A DNA stretch of 64,000 nucleotides, taken from the NCBI RefSeq assembly GCF_934630525.1, contig NZ_CAKTVX010000009.1:23869-87868 (forward strand). Direction: 5' to 3'. This document shows, piece after piece, positions 41,732 through 49,965 of this stretch. Within the stretch, counting starts at the first letter, position 1; each line of letters begins with the position of its first letter. The translations under genes were made by a program, and so were the position numbers. Below the pieces are notes generated by a model, which saw only the letters and a program-made list of their open reading frames with translations, did not search any database and was not told the origin of the DNA. This DNA comes from an uncultured Slackia sp. Lineage in GTDB: Bacteria > Actinomycetota > Coriobacteriia > Coriobacteriales > Eggerthellaceae.

Positions 41732-41941
41732 GCGGGCGTTCCGGCACCGGTGCTTTGCGTGCATCGCCTGGCCCGATTCCCGATCGTTTCGAGTAAGCTC
41801 GGAAATCGTCCGAGGCTCTTGCGCTCGCGGCGGGCATGGGTCGCCGGCAGTTCTGCGTACTGTGCGAATTCTCCTTTTTGGCGCATCGGCCTTTCGCTTC
41901 AACATAACGGCAACGCTCGCGTTCGTGCGGGCGTTTTCTCT

Positions 41942-41947
41942 TATAAT
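41942..41947 (+). promoter_or_regulatory. -10 box upstream of the YtxH-like gene
   Basis: A perfect TATAAT lies 61 bases ahead of the ATG at 42008. No good -35 hexamer is found at 16-18 bases. Confidence 0.45.
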
Positions 41948-42007
41948 GACCCCAATAATGATAACAACGTCGTTGCGTGGCGGCGGCGCGTACTCGAGGA
42001 GGCAAAT

Positions 42008-42622
42008 ATGAACAACAAACTCGGTATGTTCCTGGCGGGCGGATTGATCGGCGCGGGAGTCGCATTGTTCTACGCTCCTCGCACGGGCGTTGAGACGCGC
42101 GCGATGGTGGCCGACAAGGCCCAGGCAATGTGGGGCCAAGCCCAGGGTTTGGGCGCACAGGTTGCGGTTGACGCTCAGCAGTTCTACGGCAACGCCGCCC
42201 AAAATGCCCAGCAGGCATACGGCGCTGCTGCCGCCAACGCGCAGGCCGCCTACACGAACGTCGCCGCTTCTGCCCAGCAGGCGTACACCAATGTCGCTCA
42301 GGGCGCTCAACAGGCATACGTGACCGCGGCTGATCGCGGCAAGCAGGCCGCCGACGCCATTGCCCAGGGCGCTCAGGTCGTTGCGGGCCGCGCGCATGAG
42401 GCGGCCGAGGGCGTGAAGCCCGTATTCGCCGAAAAGAACGACGAGCTGCGCGCGAAGATCGACGCCGCCCGCGAGCGTATTGCCGCCCAGGTGGCGAAAA
42501 ACGCCGAGCAAGCATCCGCGAATGCCGAGCAGGTCGCAGACGAGCTTCAGGCAGAAGCCGCTGTTGAGCAGGCCGTCGAGCAAGTCGAAGAGGCCGCCGA
42601 AGAAGAGCAGAAGGCAGAATAA
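42008..42622 (+). CDS. YtxH-like membrane-anchored Ala/Gln-rich protein
   Basis: GAGGAGG precedes the ATG. The 204-residue protein starts with the YtxH signature, a short glycine-rich helix followed by 'FYAPRTGVETR' (residues 21-31). The rest is an extended Ala/Gln-rich helix with imperfect 11-residue repeats ('NAQQAYG', 'NAQAAYT', 'SAQQAYT', 'GAQQAYV') in residues 55-105, resembling LEA or apolipoprotein-type amphipathic helices. YtxH proteins belong to general stress responses. The PRC-barrel gene follows after 77 bases with a weak hairpin between, suggesting shared but attenuated transcription. Confidence 0.82.
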   Translation: MNNKLGMFLAGGLIGAGVALFYAPRTGVETRAMVADKAQAMWGQAQGLGAQVAVDAQQFYGNAAQNAQQAYGAAAANAQAAYTNVAASAQQAYTNVAQGAQQAYVTAADRGKQAADAIAQGAQVVAGRAHEAAEGVKPVFAEKNDELRAKIDAARERIAAQVAKNAEQASANAEQVADELQAEAAVEQAVEQVEEAAEEEQKAE

Positions 42623-42699
42623 CGCCGCAGCTACAGGTACAGCACAAATGAAGGGTCGGCCTTGCGCCGGCCCTTTTCGCGAACGGAAGGGAAGCCGAC

Positions 42700-43851
42700 A
42701 TGGCTCGTAAGAAGCTGGTGACAAGCCACGATATTCGAAAGCTCCGCGTTGTGGGCGGCAAGAAGGGAGCGAAGCGCATCGGCAAGGTGAAATCGTGCGT
42801 GTTCCACCCGACCGAGCGACGCTGCATTGGCTTTATGGTGAAGCGTCCCGATTTGCTGTGGATGTTCCACCGCAAAGACATTTTCGTGGCCCTTGGCGGC
42901 TTCGATTTCGCCGACGGCCGCATTCGGGTTAAGCCCGATGCGCCTACTTCGGGCCATGCGGTATGTCGAGCCATGGGCCTCGATTGGGATAAGTGCGTTT
43001 TGTGGGAAGGCCTGCCAATCATGACTGCCGACGAAACGGCGGTCGGCTTCGTGAGCAACATCACGTTCGATATCGAAACGGGCCAGGTCGAAGCCGTGGA
43101 AGCGAGCAACGGTGCTACGGCGAAGCTTCTTTTGGGAACGCTCGAGGTGCCGGCGAGCTACATTGTGGGCTTTAAGCGCGGCATGGGTGCCGATTTGGCC
43201 GTGAAGGAAGATTCGCGCGAAGCGGGCGAAGAGGTCGTGTTCAAGGGCGCGATTTTGGTCTCCGACGATGTGTGGGAGCTCTCTCCCGAAGGTGGTTGGG
43301 CCGAGGCCGCGGGCAAATTCACGGCGAAGGCTGGAGCTCGCGCGCGGGAAACGGCCGCTGCCGCCAAGGAGGCGGCTGATGCTGCAAAGCCCAAGGTTGA
43401 GGCCGCGACGGCTGCTGCGGGCGCTGCGGTGAAAGAGGGCGCCGAAGGCGTTGGCCGCCAAGTGAGCGCGACTAAAGACGCGTTTGGCGCATTCAAGGAA
43501 GAGTTCAACAAGGCTGCTGCGGGCGAAGAGACCGAAGTGGGCGAAGAGGTCGCCGAGCGCGAATCGAAAACCAAGGGCATGTTTGCCGCCTTCAAAGAAG
43601 AATTTGATAAGGCCAAGGCCGGCGACGAAGAGTACGACGAAGAGTACGACGAAGAGGGCGAGGCGCTTGTCGAGGCGGCCGACGACGAGGGCGAATACGA
43701 AGAGCCCGATGACGACGGGTACGATGACGATGACGAAGACGAAGACGATGACGAAGATGCCGACGAGGAGCCTTCTCGCAAAGATCCTGGCATAGGAGGC
43801 ATGTTCGCTGCGTTCAAGAGCGAATTCGACAAGGCGGCGAAGGGCGAGTAG
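42700..43851 (+). CDS. PRC-barrel protein with repeated AFKxEFxKA helices and acidic tail
   Basis: The 383-residue protein has two PRC-barrel domains (about 12-75 and 100-160), followed by an Ala/Lys-rich helical region and a very acidic segment (about 305-360). A motif of about 15 residues occurs three times: 'FGAFKEEFNKAAAGE' from Phe262, 'MFAAFKEEFDKAKAGDE' from Met294, and 'MFAAFKSEFDKAAKGE' at 368-383 as the C-terminus. PRC-barrels bind RNA or protein partners in RimM, H subunits and others. The repeats look like a binding helix. Function is unknown, and I know of no described protein with this layout. Confidence 0.78.
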   Translation: MARKKLVTSHDIRKLRVVGGKKGAKRIGKVKSCVFHPTERRCIGFMVKRPDLLWMFHRKDIFVALGGFDFADGRIRVKPDAPTSGHAVCRAMGLDWDKCVLWEGLPIMTADETAVGFVSNITFDIETGQVEAVEASNGATAKLLLGTLEVPASYIVGFKRGMGADLAVKEDSREAGEEVVFKGAILVSDDVWELSPEGGWAEAAGKFTAKAGARARETAAAAKEAADAAKPKVEAATAAAGAAVKEGAEGVGRQVSATKDAFGAFKEEFNKAAAGEETEVGEEVAERESKTKGMFAAFKEEFDKAKAGDEEYDEEYDEEGEALVEAADDEGEYEEPDDDGYDDDDEDEDDDEDADEEPSRKDPGIGGMFAAFKSEFDKAAKGE

Positions 43852-43929
43852 CTCAGTCGAACGGGTTTCGTTCTGGCGGCATTCGTCTTAATCCGTATCG
43901 ATTGTTACGGCAACCTAACGAAATTACGG

Positions 43930-43975
43930 CAAGACGGTGGCATTCGGGTTTTTCGCCTGACGCCACCGTCTTTTG
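43930..43975 (+). terminator. Terminator of the PRC-barrel gene
   Basis: AAGACGGTGGC at 43931-43941 pairs with GCCACCGTCTT at 43962-43972, followed by TTTT-rich sequence. Confidence 0.8.
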
Positions 43976-44033
43976 CGTCACAATGGCGTCAATGCGTTTG
44001 GGTGAGGCGCTTTGATGAAACTAGGTGAACCAG

Positions 44034-44930
44034 ATGGCGATGGATTCGTCGGGCATGACCGGCAAGATTGCTCTGAAAAAAGAAGAGTTTCAAGAAAAGC
44101 GCGAGGAGCTTCAGGAGAAGCGCGAAGAGCATCGCGAGAAATACGAAGCGAAAAAGGAAGCCTTTAACGAAAAGTACGAAGTTCCCGTTTCCGAGCGCCC
44201 TTCTCTTGCCCGCCTGACCAAGGCCGATATTTTCAAATTGGTAGGCCTGGGATTGTTCTTCGTGCTCATGGCGGGCGTGTGCGTGCTTGTCGCGCCGTGG
44301 ATTTCTGAGCTTTCCGAGCCTGACGGTTTGCAGCGCGTGCTTGAAGATGTGCGCAACGCGGGCGTCGGCGGCGTGTTCATTTTGCTCGCCTTCCAGTTCC
44401 TGCAAATCGTGGTGGCGTTCATTCCCGGCGAAGTCGTGCAAATCGCGGCAGGCATGATGTATGGGCCATGGATTGGCGCCCTCGTCGTAATTGTGGGTGC
44501 CGTGATTTCGAGCGCCTTCATTTTCGCAATCGTGCATAAGCTCGGCGCGCCGTTCGTTCGCGCGATGATTCCCGAGAAGTGGATGAACAAGCTTGAACGC
44601 TTCGAGAATTCTGAAAAGCTCGATGTCATGGTGTTCATCCTGTTCCTTATTCCCGGTCTGCCGAAAGACGTGTTCACCTACCTGGTTCCGCTTACGAATA
44701 TGAGCATGCGCAACTTTGTGGTGCTCGCGAATGTCGGGCGCATCCCCGGCGTGCTCATTAGCACGCTTGGCGCCGATAGACTTATCGAAGGAGATTACGG
44801 CCAAAGCGCCATTCTGTTCGGCATCGCGGCGGTTATCGGAATTCTTGCGATTTGGCAGCACGACCGCATTCTGCATATCGCGGCAAAGCTTGGGCTTTCC
44901 AAAAAGAAGGGCACTGAGCAGGAGAAATAA
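44034..44930 (+). CDS. TVP38/TMEM64 (VTT domain) membrane protein with coiled-coil head
   Basis: I choose ATG 44034, with AGGTGA upstream; an in-frame GTG lies at 44025. The 298-residue protein has a charged helical head of about 45 residues with heptad-like repeats ('FQEKREELQEKREEHREKYE'), then about five helices. The VTT signature is visible as 'FIPGEVVQIAAGMMYGPWIG' and 'FLIPGLPKDVFTYLVPLT'. VTT proteins are proposed lipid scramblases or DedA-like transporters. The head, absent from most relatives, may mediate self-association. It is monocistronic between a terminator and xth. Confidence 0.88.
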   Translation: MAMDSSGMTGKIALKKEEFQEKREELQEKREEHREKYEAKKEAFNEKYEVPVSERPSLARLTKADIFKLVGLGLFFVLMAGVCVLVAPWISELSEPDGLQRVLEDVRNAGVGGVFILLAFQFLQIVVAFIPGEVVQIAAGMMYGPWIGALVVIVGAVISSAFIFAIVHKLGAPFVRAMIPEKWMNKLERFENSEKLDVMVFILFLIPGLPKDVFTYLVPLTNMSMRNFVVLANVGRIPGVLISTLGADRLIEGDYGQSAILFGIAAVIGILAIWQHDRILHIAAKLGLSKKKGTEQEK

Positions 44931-45038
44931 ACGAATTCGGAAGATGCGTGGCGTGGTGTGCCGCGCACGGCCGGACTGCTACACTTGACGGGCTGGGTTA
45001 TCTGGCCCGTTTTTCGTTTTTGAAGAGGAGTGCGCGTC

Positions 45039-45896
45039 ATGCGTTTGGTTTCATGGAATGTGAATGGCCTGCGAGCTGCGGTGAAGAAGGGTTTCGAGGA
45101 CTCAGTGCTCGATTTGGACGCCGATGCGATTTGTCTTCAAGAGACGAAATTGCAAGAGGGTCAGATTGATCTTGATCTTCCTGGCTACCTGCAGTTTTGG
45201 AGCTATGCCGAGAAGAAGGGCTATTCGGGCACCGCGATTTTTACGCGCCGCGAGCCGCTGCGCGCGCTTCATGGTTTGGGCGTGCCCGAGCTTGATACCG
45301 AAGGGCGCATTGTGGCGTTGGAGTTCCCCGAGTTTTGGCTCGTTGATGTCTATACGCCGAACGCGCAAGATGGCTTGGCCCGCATAGACCATCGCATGGC
45401 CTGGGATGATGCGTTTCGTGATTTCTGCAAGGGGCTTGAGGCCGGCGTGATTCCTGCGGGCGTGCCTGTGCAAGCTCAGGCGGCAGGTGAGGGGCATGTG
45501 TGCGTCGCCGAGCTTCCGCGAACGGGGGCCGGTGAAGTCGCGCATCCGAAGCCCGTTGTCATGTGTGGCGACTTCAATGTGGCGCATGAGGAAATCGACT
45601 TGAAGAATCCCAAGACGAACCGCGGCAATGCGGGCTTTTCCGATGAGGAGCGCGGTAAATTCACCGATTTGCTCGATGCGGGGTTTGTGGATACGTTCCG
45701 CACGCTGCATCCCGATGTGGAAGGCGCGTATTCGTGGTGGAGCTACCGCTTCAATGCGCGCAAGAACAATGCGGGTTGGCGCATTGACTACTTCTTGGTG
45801 AGCGAGACCCTGCGAGCTTCGGTTGAAAATGCTGCAATCCACAACGAGATTTTCGGCAGCGACCACTGCCCTGTGTCGCTCGATTTGAGGCTGTAG
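45039..45896 (+). CDS. xth: Exodeoxyribonuclease III (AP endonuclease)
   Basis: The 285-residue enzyme cleaves abasic sites and removes 3' blocking groups. Motifs are 'SWNVNGLRA' (metal-binding Asn), 'ICLQETKLQ' (catalytic Glu), 'DVYTPNAQ', 'VVMCGDFNVAHEEIDLKNPK' (Asp/Asn) and 'GSDHCPVSL' (catalytic Asp-His). GAAGAGGAG lies eight bases before ATG 45039. An insertion of about 33 residues ('AGVIPAGVPVQAQAAGEGHV' and following) lies between 'FCKGLE' and 'PVVMCGDFN', where typical Xth proteins have a short loop. Otherwise the length is normal. Confidence 0.95.
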   Translation: MRLVSWNVNGLRAAVKKGFEDSVLDLDADAICLQETKLQEGQIDLDLPGYLQFWSYAEKKGYSGTAIFTRREPLRALHGLGVPELDTEGRIVALEFPEFWLVDVYTPNAQDGLARIDHRMAWDDAFRDFCKGLEAGVIPAGVPVQAQAAGEGHVCVAELPRTGAGEVAHPKPVVMCGDFNVAHEEIDLKNPKTNRGNAGFSDEERGKFTDLLDAGFVDTFRTLHPDVEGAYSWWSYRFNARKNNAGWRIDYFLVSETLRASVENAAIHNEIFGSDHCPVSLDLRL

Positions 45897-45917
45897 AAAA
45901 AATTTTCAAAAGAGGGC

Positions 45918-45945
45918 TTGACCGCGATTTTGAAACTCGTATAAT
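45918..45945 (+). promoter_or_regulatory. Strong promoter of the tRNA-Val/tRNA-Gly unit
   Basis: TTGACC at 45918-45923 and a perfect TATAAT at 45940-45945 are 16 bases apart, about 34 bases ahead of tRNA-Val. This is the best promoter match in the window. Confidence 0.85.
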
Positions 45946-45979
45946 AATTACCCGCTGGTTCGACAACAGCCAGTTAAAT

Positions 45980-46054
<75 letters not shown>

Positions 46055-46063
46055 TTTATATAT

Positions 46064-46139
<76 letters not shown>

Positions 46140-46148
46140 GTCTTTATT

Positions 46149-46175
46149 GCGCCGTTCTAACGAACGGCGCTTTTT
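46149..46175 (+). terminator. Terminator of the tRNA unit
   Basis: GCGCCGTTC-TAAC-GAACGGCGC is a perfect stem followed by TTTTT. Its inner part resembles the terminator at 19082-19110, and both are followed by a family II repeat. Confidence 0.92.
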
Positions 46176-46189
46176 CGTATGAGGCGACC

Positions 46190-46303
46190 TGACGCTGCAC
46201 CCCATGCTGGGCGGCATCTTGCCCTTCAATCGTCGCTCGCGTACCGAAGTACGCTTCGCTCCTCTTTCAAGGCAATCTGCTCACCCAGCATGGCGCTCGC
46301 TGC
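46190..46303 (+). repeat. Family II structured repeat, copy B
   Basis: CCATGCTGGG (46202-46211) pairs with CCCAGCATGG (46284-46293), and TTGCC (46219-46223) pairs with GGCAA (46271-46275). The central GCGTAC-CGAA-GTACGC hairpin is at 46239-46254. The left end TGACGCTGC, the TTTCAA loop and the central hairpin match copy A, whereas both pairs of arms have different sequence but remain complementary. The rest of the gap 46304-46437 shows no gene. Confidence 0.8.
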
Positions 46304-46437
46304 CTTTGCTGCGAATGCGGCTCTTCGGAATCCAGCCTACAACTCTGGTCCGAAGGGGGCACGGATCGGGGCTCGAACCGATGAGGTGGAATTCCGTCAA
46401 GAAAACCGCCCCATGCACGGTTTTGTGCCAGCTGGCG

Positions 46438-46443
46438 TATAAT
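46438..46443 (+). promoter_or_regulatory. -10 box of the trkH operon, implying a near-leaderless mRNA
   Basis: A perfect TATAAT ends only nine bases ahead of the ATG at 46453. Transcription would start at about 46450, so the first message would carry almost no leader. The -35 region is not recognisable. Confidence 0.5.
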
Positions 46444-46452
46444 CATGCAATT

Positions 46453-46593
46453 ATGGATTTGCGAGCCTACAAAGAAACCTTGAACAGCCTGAAAACTCCC
46501 ATGCAGGGGGTTTTCGTCGTTGTGCTGTGCACGGTGGCTTTTGTCGTGTGGCTTGGTGTGCTTGTCGTTATCACGAAGCTGTTGATGGGTTAG
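46453..46593 (+). CDS. 46-residue single-helix membrane peptide ahead of trkH
   Basis: The short protein begins 'MDLRAYKETLNSLKTPMQG' and has one long hydrophobic helix (about residues 19-41). It stops 6 bases before trkH. It has no ribosome site, which fits a near-leaderless mRNA. It is too short for a named family. By position it may be a small accessory subunit of the potassium channel, analogous in idea to KdpF, or simply a leader that couples translation to trkH. Both are inferences. Confidence 0.6.
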   Translation: MDLRAYKETLNSLKTPMQGVFVVVLCTVAFVVWLGVLVVITKLLMG

Positions 46594-46599
46594 CGCGCT

Positions 46600-48120
46600 A
46601 TGTGGCAGAAATTCTCATTCTATGACTTCCGCGTGATCGCGCATTATCTGGGCGTGCTCATGATGTTTCTTGCCGCCGCTGAATGCGTCCCGTTCGTTGT
46701 GGCCATTGTGCTTGGCGAGTGGCAGCCGGCGTCGCATTATCTGTTCGGCATGGGCGTCGCGCTCATCGTCGGTTCGCTTTTGCGTCTTATCCTCCCCAGC
46801 CCTGGCAAACTCACGCCGAAGCAGGCCTTGGCCGTTACGGGTTTTGCGTGGCTTGCGTTGGCTCTTTTGGGGTGCATACCTTTATATATGTCGGGCCATT
46901 ATGGCAGCATGCTCGATGCGGTGTTCGAGGGAATGAGCGCATGGACCACGACGGGCTGTTCGTTGGTGCAAGATATCGATCATATGTCGATCGCCGATAA
47001 TACGTGGCGCTTCACCATGCAATGCATCGGCGGCCAAGGCGTTGTCGTTATCGCTTTGTCGCTGGGCTTGTTCGGGCGTGCGGTTGATTCGTCTTTGTAT
47101 TCTTCCGAGGGTCGCAGCGAGCACGTTATTCCCAACATTATGCAAACGGCTCGCTTCATCGTGCGATTCTCGATGGCGACCATCGTCATTGGCACGATTC
47201 TGACCACGGCGGCGTGCCTCTTCATCGGCATGGCGCCCGTGCGCGCGTTCTTCAACGGCCTTTGGCTTGCCGTTGCTTCGTTCAATACGGGCGGCATGAC
47301 TTCGATGTCGACGGGCATTATCTATTACCATTGCGCGCCGCTCGAGATCGTCATTATGGTGCTCATTCTTTTGGGCTCTATCAACTTCACCCTGCATAGC
47401 GAGGTATGGAAGGGCCATATCGAGCATTTCTTCCGCGATATCGAGATTCGCACGCTCGTCGTATGGTTGAGCGTGATTCTGGTTGCCTTCGTCGCGACGC
47501 TGTGCGCGGCGAAAGTCTACGACGACCTGCCGACGCTTTTGCGGCGAGCCGTATTCACTGTTGTGGCGGCATTCTCCTCGACGGGCTTCCAAACCATTAG
47601 CGTGAACCAAATGACCACGGTGATTTCGAGCGGCGCTTTGCTCATCATCATTTTCTGCATGGCGGTTGGCGGCTCAGCCGGGTCGACCACAGGTGGTATC
47701 AAGGTGCTGCGCATCGGTGTTCTGGTCAAGGAATTGGTCGCCTATATCAAAGATTTGCTCGCACCTGCTTCGGCGCGACAGGTGGTTATGTACTACCACG
47801 TTGGCCGCCGCCCTCTTTCCCACGATTTGGTTCGCGCAAACCTCGTGGTGTTGCTGCTGTATGGCGTGGCGTTTCTCGTTACGACCATCGTCACCGTCAC
47901 GTTCGGCTATGCCGCCGCGCCCTCGATGTTCGAATCGGTATCCATGGTGTCGAACATCGGCATGTCGTGCGGCATTATCCAGCCTGGCATGCCTGACCCG
48001 CTGAAGGTGCTCTATATCGTTGATATGTGGGCTGGCCGTCTCGAATACGTAACGCTCATCGCATTGCTGGTTTCCATCATCGCGTCCATTCGCCCGAGGA
48101 GGAGGGTCCGTGCACGTTAG
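46600..48120 (+). CDS. trkH: TrkH-family potassium channel subunit
   Basis: The 506-residue protein has about ten helices and four selectivity-filter loops: 'MSAWTTTGCSLV' near residue 113, 'VASFNTGGMTSM' near 225, 'AAFSSTGFQTIS' near 325, and 'VSMVSNIGMSCGI' near 444. Glycines are kept in all four. 'AVGGSAGSTTGGIKVLRI' is also typical of TrkH/KtrB. It forms the pore gated by the TrkA subunits encoded at 3672-5021. The following gene overlaps its end by 11 bases. Confidence 0.95.
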   Translation: MWQKFSFYDFRVIAHYLGVLMMFLAAAECVPFVVAIVLGEWQPASHYLFGMGVALIVGSLLRLILPSPGKLTPKQALAVTGFAWLALALLGCIPLYMSGHYGSMLDAVFEGMSAWTTTGCSLVQDIDHMSIADNTWRFTMQCIGGQGVVVIALSLGLFGRAVDSSLYSSEGRSEHVIPNIMQTARFIVRFSMATIVIGTILTTAACLFIGMAPVRAFFNGLWLAVASFNTGGMTSMSTGIIYYHCAPLEIVIMVLILLGSINFTLHSEVWKGHIEHFFRDIEIRTLVVWLSVILVAFVATLCAAKVYDDLPTLLRRAVFTVVAAFSSTGFQTISVNQMTTVISSGALLIIIFCMAVGGSAGSTTGGIKVLRIGVLVKELVAYIKDLLAPASARQVVMYYHVGRRPLSHDLVRANLVVLLLYGVAFLVTTIVTVTFGYAAAPSMFESVSMVSNIGMSCGIIQPGMPDPLKVLYIVDMWAGRLEYVTLIALLVSIIASIRPRRRVRAR

Positions 48121-48853
48121 CGTGAACAAGCTATCGCGAACCGCTCTGGTTGCGGTTCTTGCTGCCGCTGTGGCATTGGTGCCCGCGGGTGTTGCATTTG
48201 CCACCGACGGCGATGGCAGCTCAACTGGATCGGTGTCGAGCTCCGATTCAACCGCCACCGCCGACAAGAAGGATGTGTCCAAGGCGCGCGTCGATGCCGC
48301 TGCTGCTGACGCCGATGCCGCAAAGGGCGAAAACAACAATGGCGAAGCGCCTAAACCTGTTGACGATCCGACTAACTCGATTGATGACGGGCAGACCTCC
48401 GACAACTCGTTCCTCTACGATGCGTCCATCGCCGATTTGGCTGGCGCCGATTCGTATTACGACAAACAAACCGTGCAGGTGACGGGCGAAGTGGTGGGCG
48501 AGGCCATTTCCGTGACGGGCGATGCCGACCATGCGTGGATCGTGCTGCGCGACTCAGATACGGGTTCGACCGTTACCGTATTCGTGCGTCGCAGCGATTT
48601 GCGCAAGATCGACACCTACGGGGCATACGGCACGACGGGAACTACCCTGCGCGTTCGGGGCGTGTTCAATTTGACGTGCTCTCAGCATGAAGGCGAAAGC
48701 GACGTGCATGCCCAGGTGGTAAACGTGGTTTCGGCTGGCTATGAACATAAAGACGCCTTCAATATCGATGATTTCGTGCCCGGTGTCGCCGCGTTGGCGG
48801 CGGGCATCGTTTTGGCGCTCGTGTTTTGGCGCATGCGGGAAAGGTCGCGTTAA
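48110..48853 (+). CDS. Exported OB-fold protein with C-terminal membrane anchor
   Basis: GTG 48110 overlaps the trkH end, with GGAGGAGG upstream. The 247-residue protein has a signal peptide (about 1-32), a Ser/Asp/Ala-rich linker, an OB-fold domain of about 100 residues ('DKQTVQVTGEVVGEAI', 'DADHAWIVLRDSDTGSTVTV', 'TLRVRGVFNLTCSQHEGESD') and a C-terminal helix with positive stop ('FWRMRERSR'). The domain resembles those in predicted exported nucleic acid- or ligand-binding proteins of gut Actinobacteria. Its last codon overlaps the rsgA start. Confidence 0.78.
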   Translation: MHVSVNKLSRTALVAVLAAAVALVPAGVAFATDGDGSSTGSVSSSDSTATADKKDVSKARVDAAAADADAAKGENNNGEAPKPVDDPTNSIDDGQTSDNSFLYDASIADLAGADSYYDKQTVQVTGEVVGEAISVTGDADHAWIVLRDSDTGSTVTVFVRRSDLRKIDTYGAYGTTGTTLRVRGVFNLTCSQHEGESDVHAQVVNVVSAGYEHKDAFNIDDFVPGVAALAAGIVLALVFWRMRERSR

Positions 48854-49827
48854 TGCTTATGCAAGGAACTGTGATCAAGCTTGACCGCGGGTATCCGCTC
48901 GTGCGTTTGAGCGATGGACGCGAGCTTCGCTGCGAGCACGCAACGGCTTTGGTGAAGGGCGCCGACGTGCGCGCGACGACGGGCGATGTCGTCGATGTGT
49001 CTGCGCCCGATGGGCACGACAAGGGCATTATCGAACGCGTGCACGATCGCAAGCGCGCTTTCGTGCGCAAAGACCCGACCGAGCGCATGGAGCAGCAGGT
49101 GCTCGCGGCGAATTTCGATACGGTTATCGTGGCCGAGCCTTTGGTGGGCATCAATGTGCGCCGGCTCGAACGCGAACTCGTTTTGGCTCACGAGAGCGGC
49201 GCGAGCGTCGCCGTCGTGCTTACCAAGGCCGATTTGGCGGAAACCGAAGTCGAGCTTGCCCAGGCGCGCGATTTGGTCGAGAAGATCGCCCACGGCACGC
49301 CCGTTCTGGTGGTTTCTGCTGAAGACCCCCAAAGCGTTGAGGGGGTGCGCGCCTTAATTCCGGAAGGTCGCGTCGCCGTGCTGTTGGGAAAAAGCGGCGT
49401 CGGCAAATCGAGCTTGGTGAACTTGCTGGTCGGAAGCGATGTGCAGGCAACGGGCGCCGTTCGCGAGGGCGATGGCAAGGGTCGCCACACGACGGTTTCT
49501 CGCGAAATGATCGCGATTCCTGGCGCCGGCAGCGTCGTCGATATGCCGGGCGTGCGCGGTCTTGCCCTATGGGATTCTGATGCGGGCATTGAAGCCGCAT
49601 TCGTCGATGTGGAGCAGCTCGCTGAACAGTGCCGATTCCGCGATTGCCGCCATGAGGCGGAGCCTGGGTGCGCAGTGCGCGCCGCCGTGAAATCGGGCGA
49701 GCTTCCCAAAGAACGCTACGACAGCTACCTTCGTTTGCGCGGCGAGGTTCGTGAGGCTAAAAAGCGCAACGAAGAGGCGAAGCGCATTCGCTCGCGCAAG
49801 GGCCATCCTCGCCGCTGGAAGGGATAG
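48853..49827 (+). CDS. rsgA: Ribosome small-subunit-dependent GTPase RsgA
   Basis: RsgA acts in late 30S maturation. The 324-residue protein has an N-terminal OB-fold, a circularly permuted GTPase domain (G4 'VLTKADLA' before G1 'LLGKSGVGKSSLVNLL'; G3 'DMPGVRG'), and a zinc site 'CRFRDCRHEAEPGC' near 265-278. ATG 48853 shares a base with the stop of the preceding gene. The tail is Lys/Arg-rich. All catalytic motifs are intact. Confidence 0.96.
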   Translation: MLMQGTVIKLDRGYPLVRLSDGRELRCEHATALVKGADVRATTGDVVDVSAPDGHDKGIIERVHDRKRAFVRKDPTERMEQQVLAANFDTVIVAEPLVGINVRRLERELVLAHESGASVAVVLTKADLAETEVELAQARDLVEKIAHGTPVLVVSAEDPQSVEGVRALIPEGRVAVLLGKSGVGKSSLVNLLVGSDVQATGAVREGDGKGRHTTVSREMIAIPGAGSVVDMPGVRGLALWDSDAGIEAAFVDVEQLAEQCRFRDCRHEAEPGCAVRAAVKSGELPKERYDSYLRLRGEVREAKKRNEEAKRIRSRKGHPRRWKG

Positions 49828-49965
49828 GGCGCAGGTCGCCTTTATGGCGTCCCTGCTCTTGCATCTTCGAATCTCTACTCATATGAGCAAAAATGCACAT
49901 GTTCGTCGTGTGAGTTGATGACGTTATCAGGCGTTTTTTGGCATTCGGCCCTAAAATGTTCCGCT

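Noticed and set aside
46366..46385. A sequence resembling the complement of a tRNA T arm (CGGGGCTCGAACC) downstream of tRNA-Gly, considered as an attachment-site remnant.
   Set aside because: Only 13 bases match and no integrase gene or other end is seen. It may be a tRNA relic or chance.
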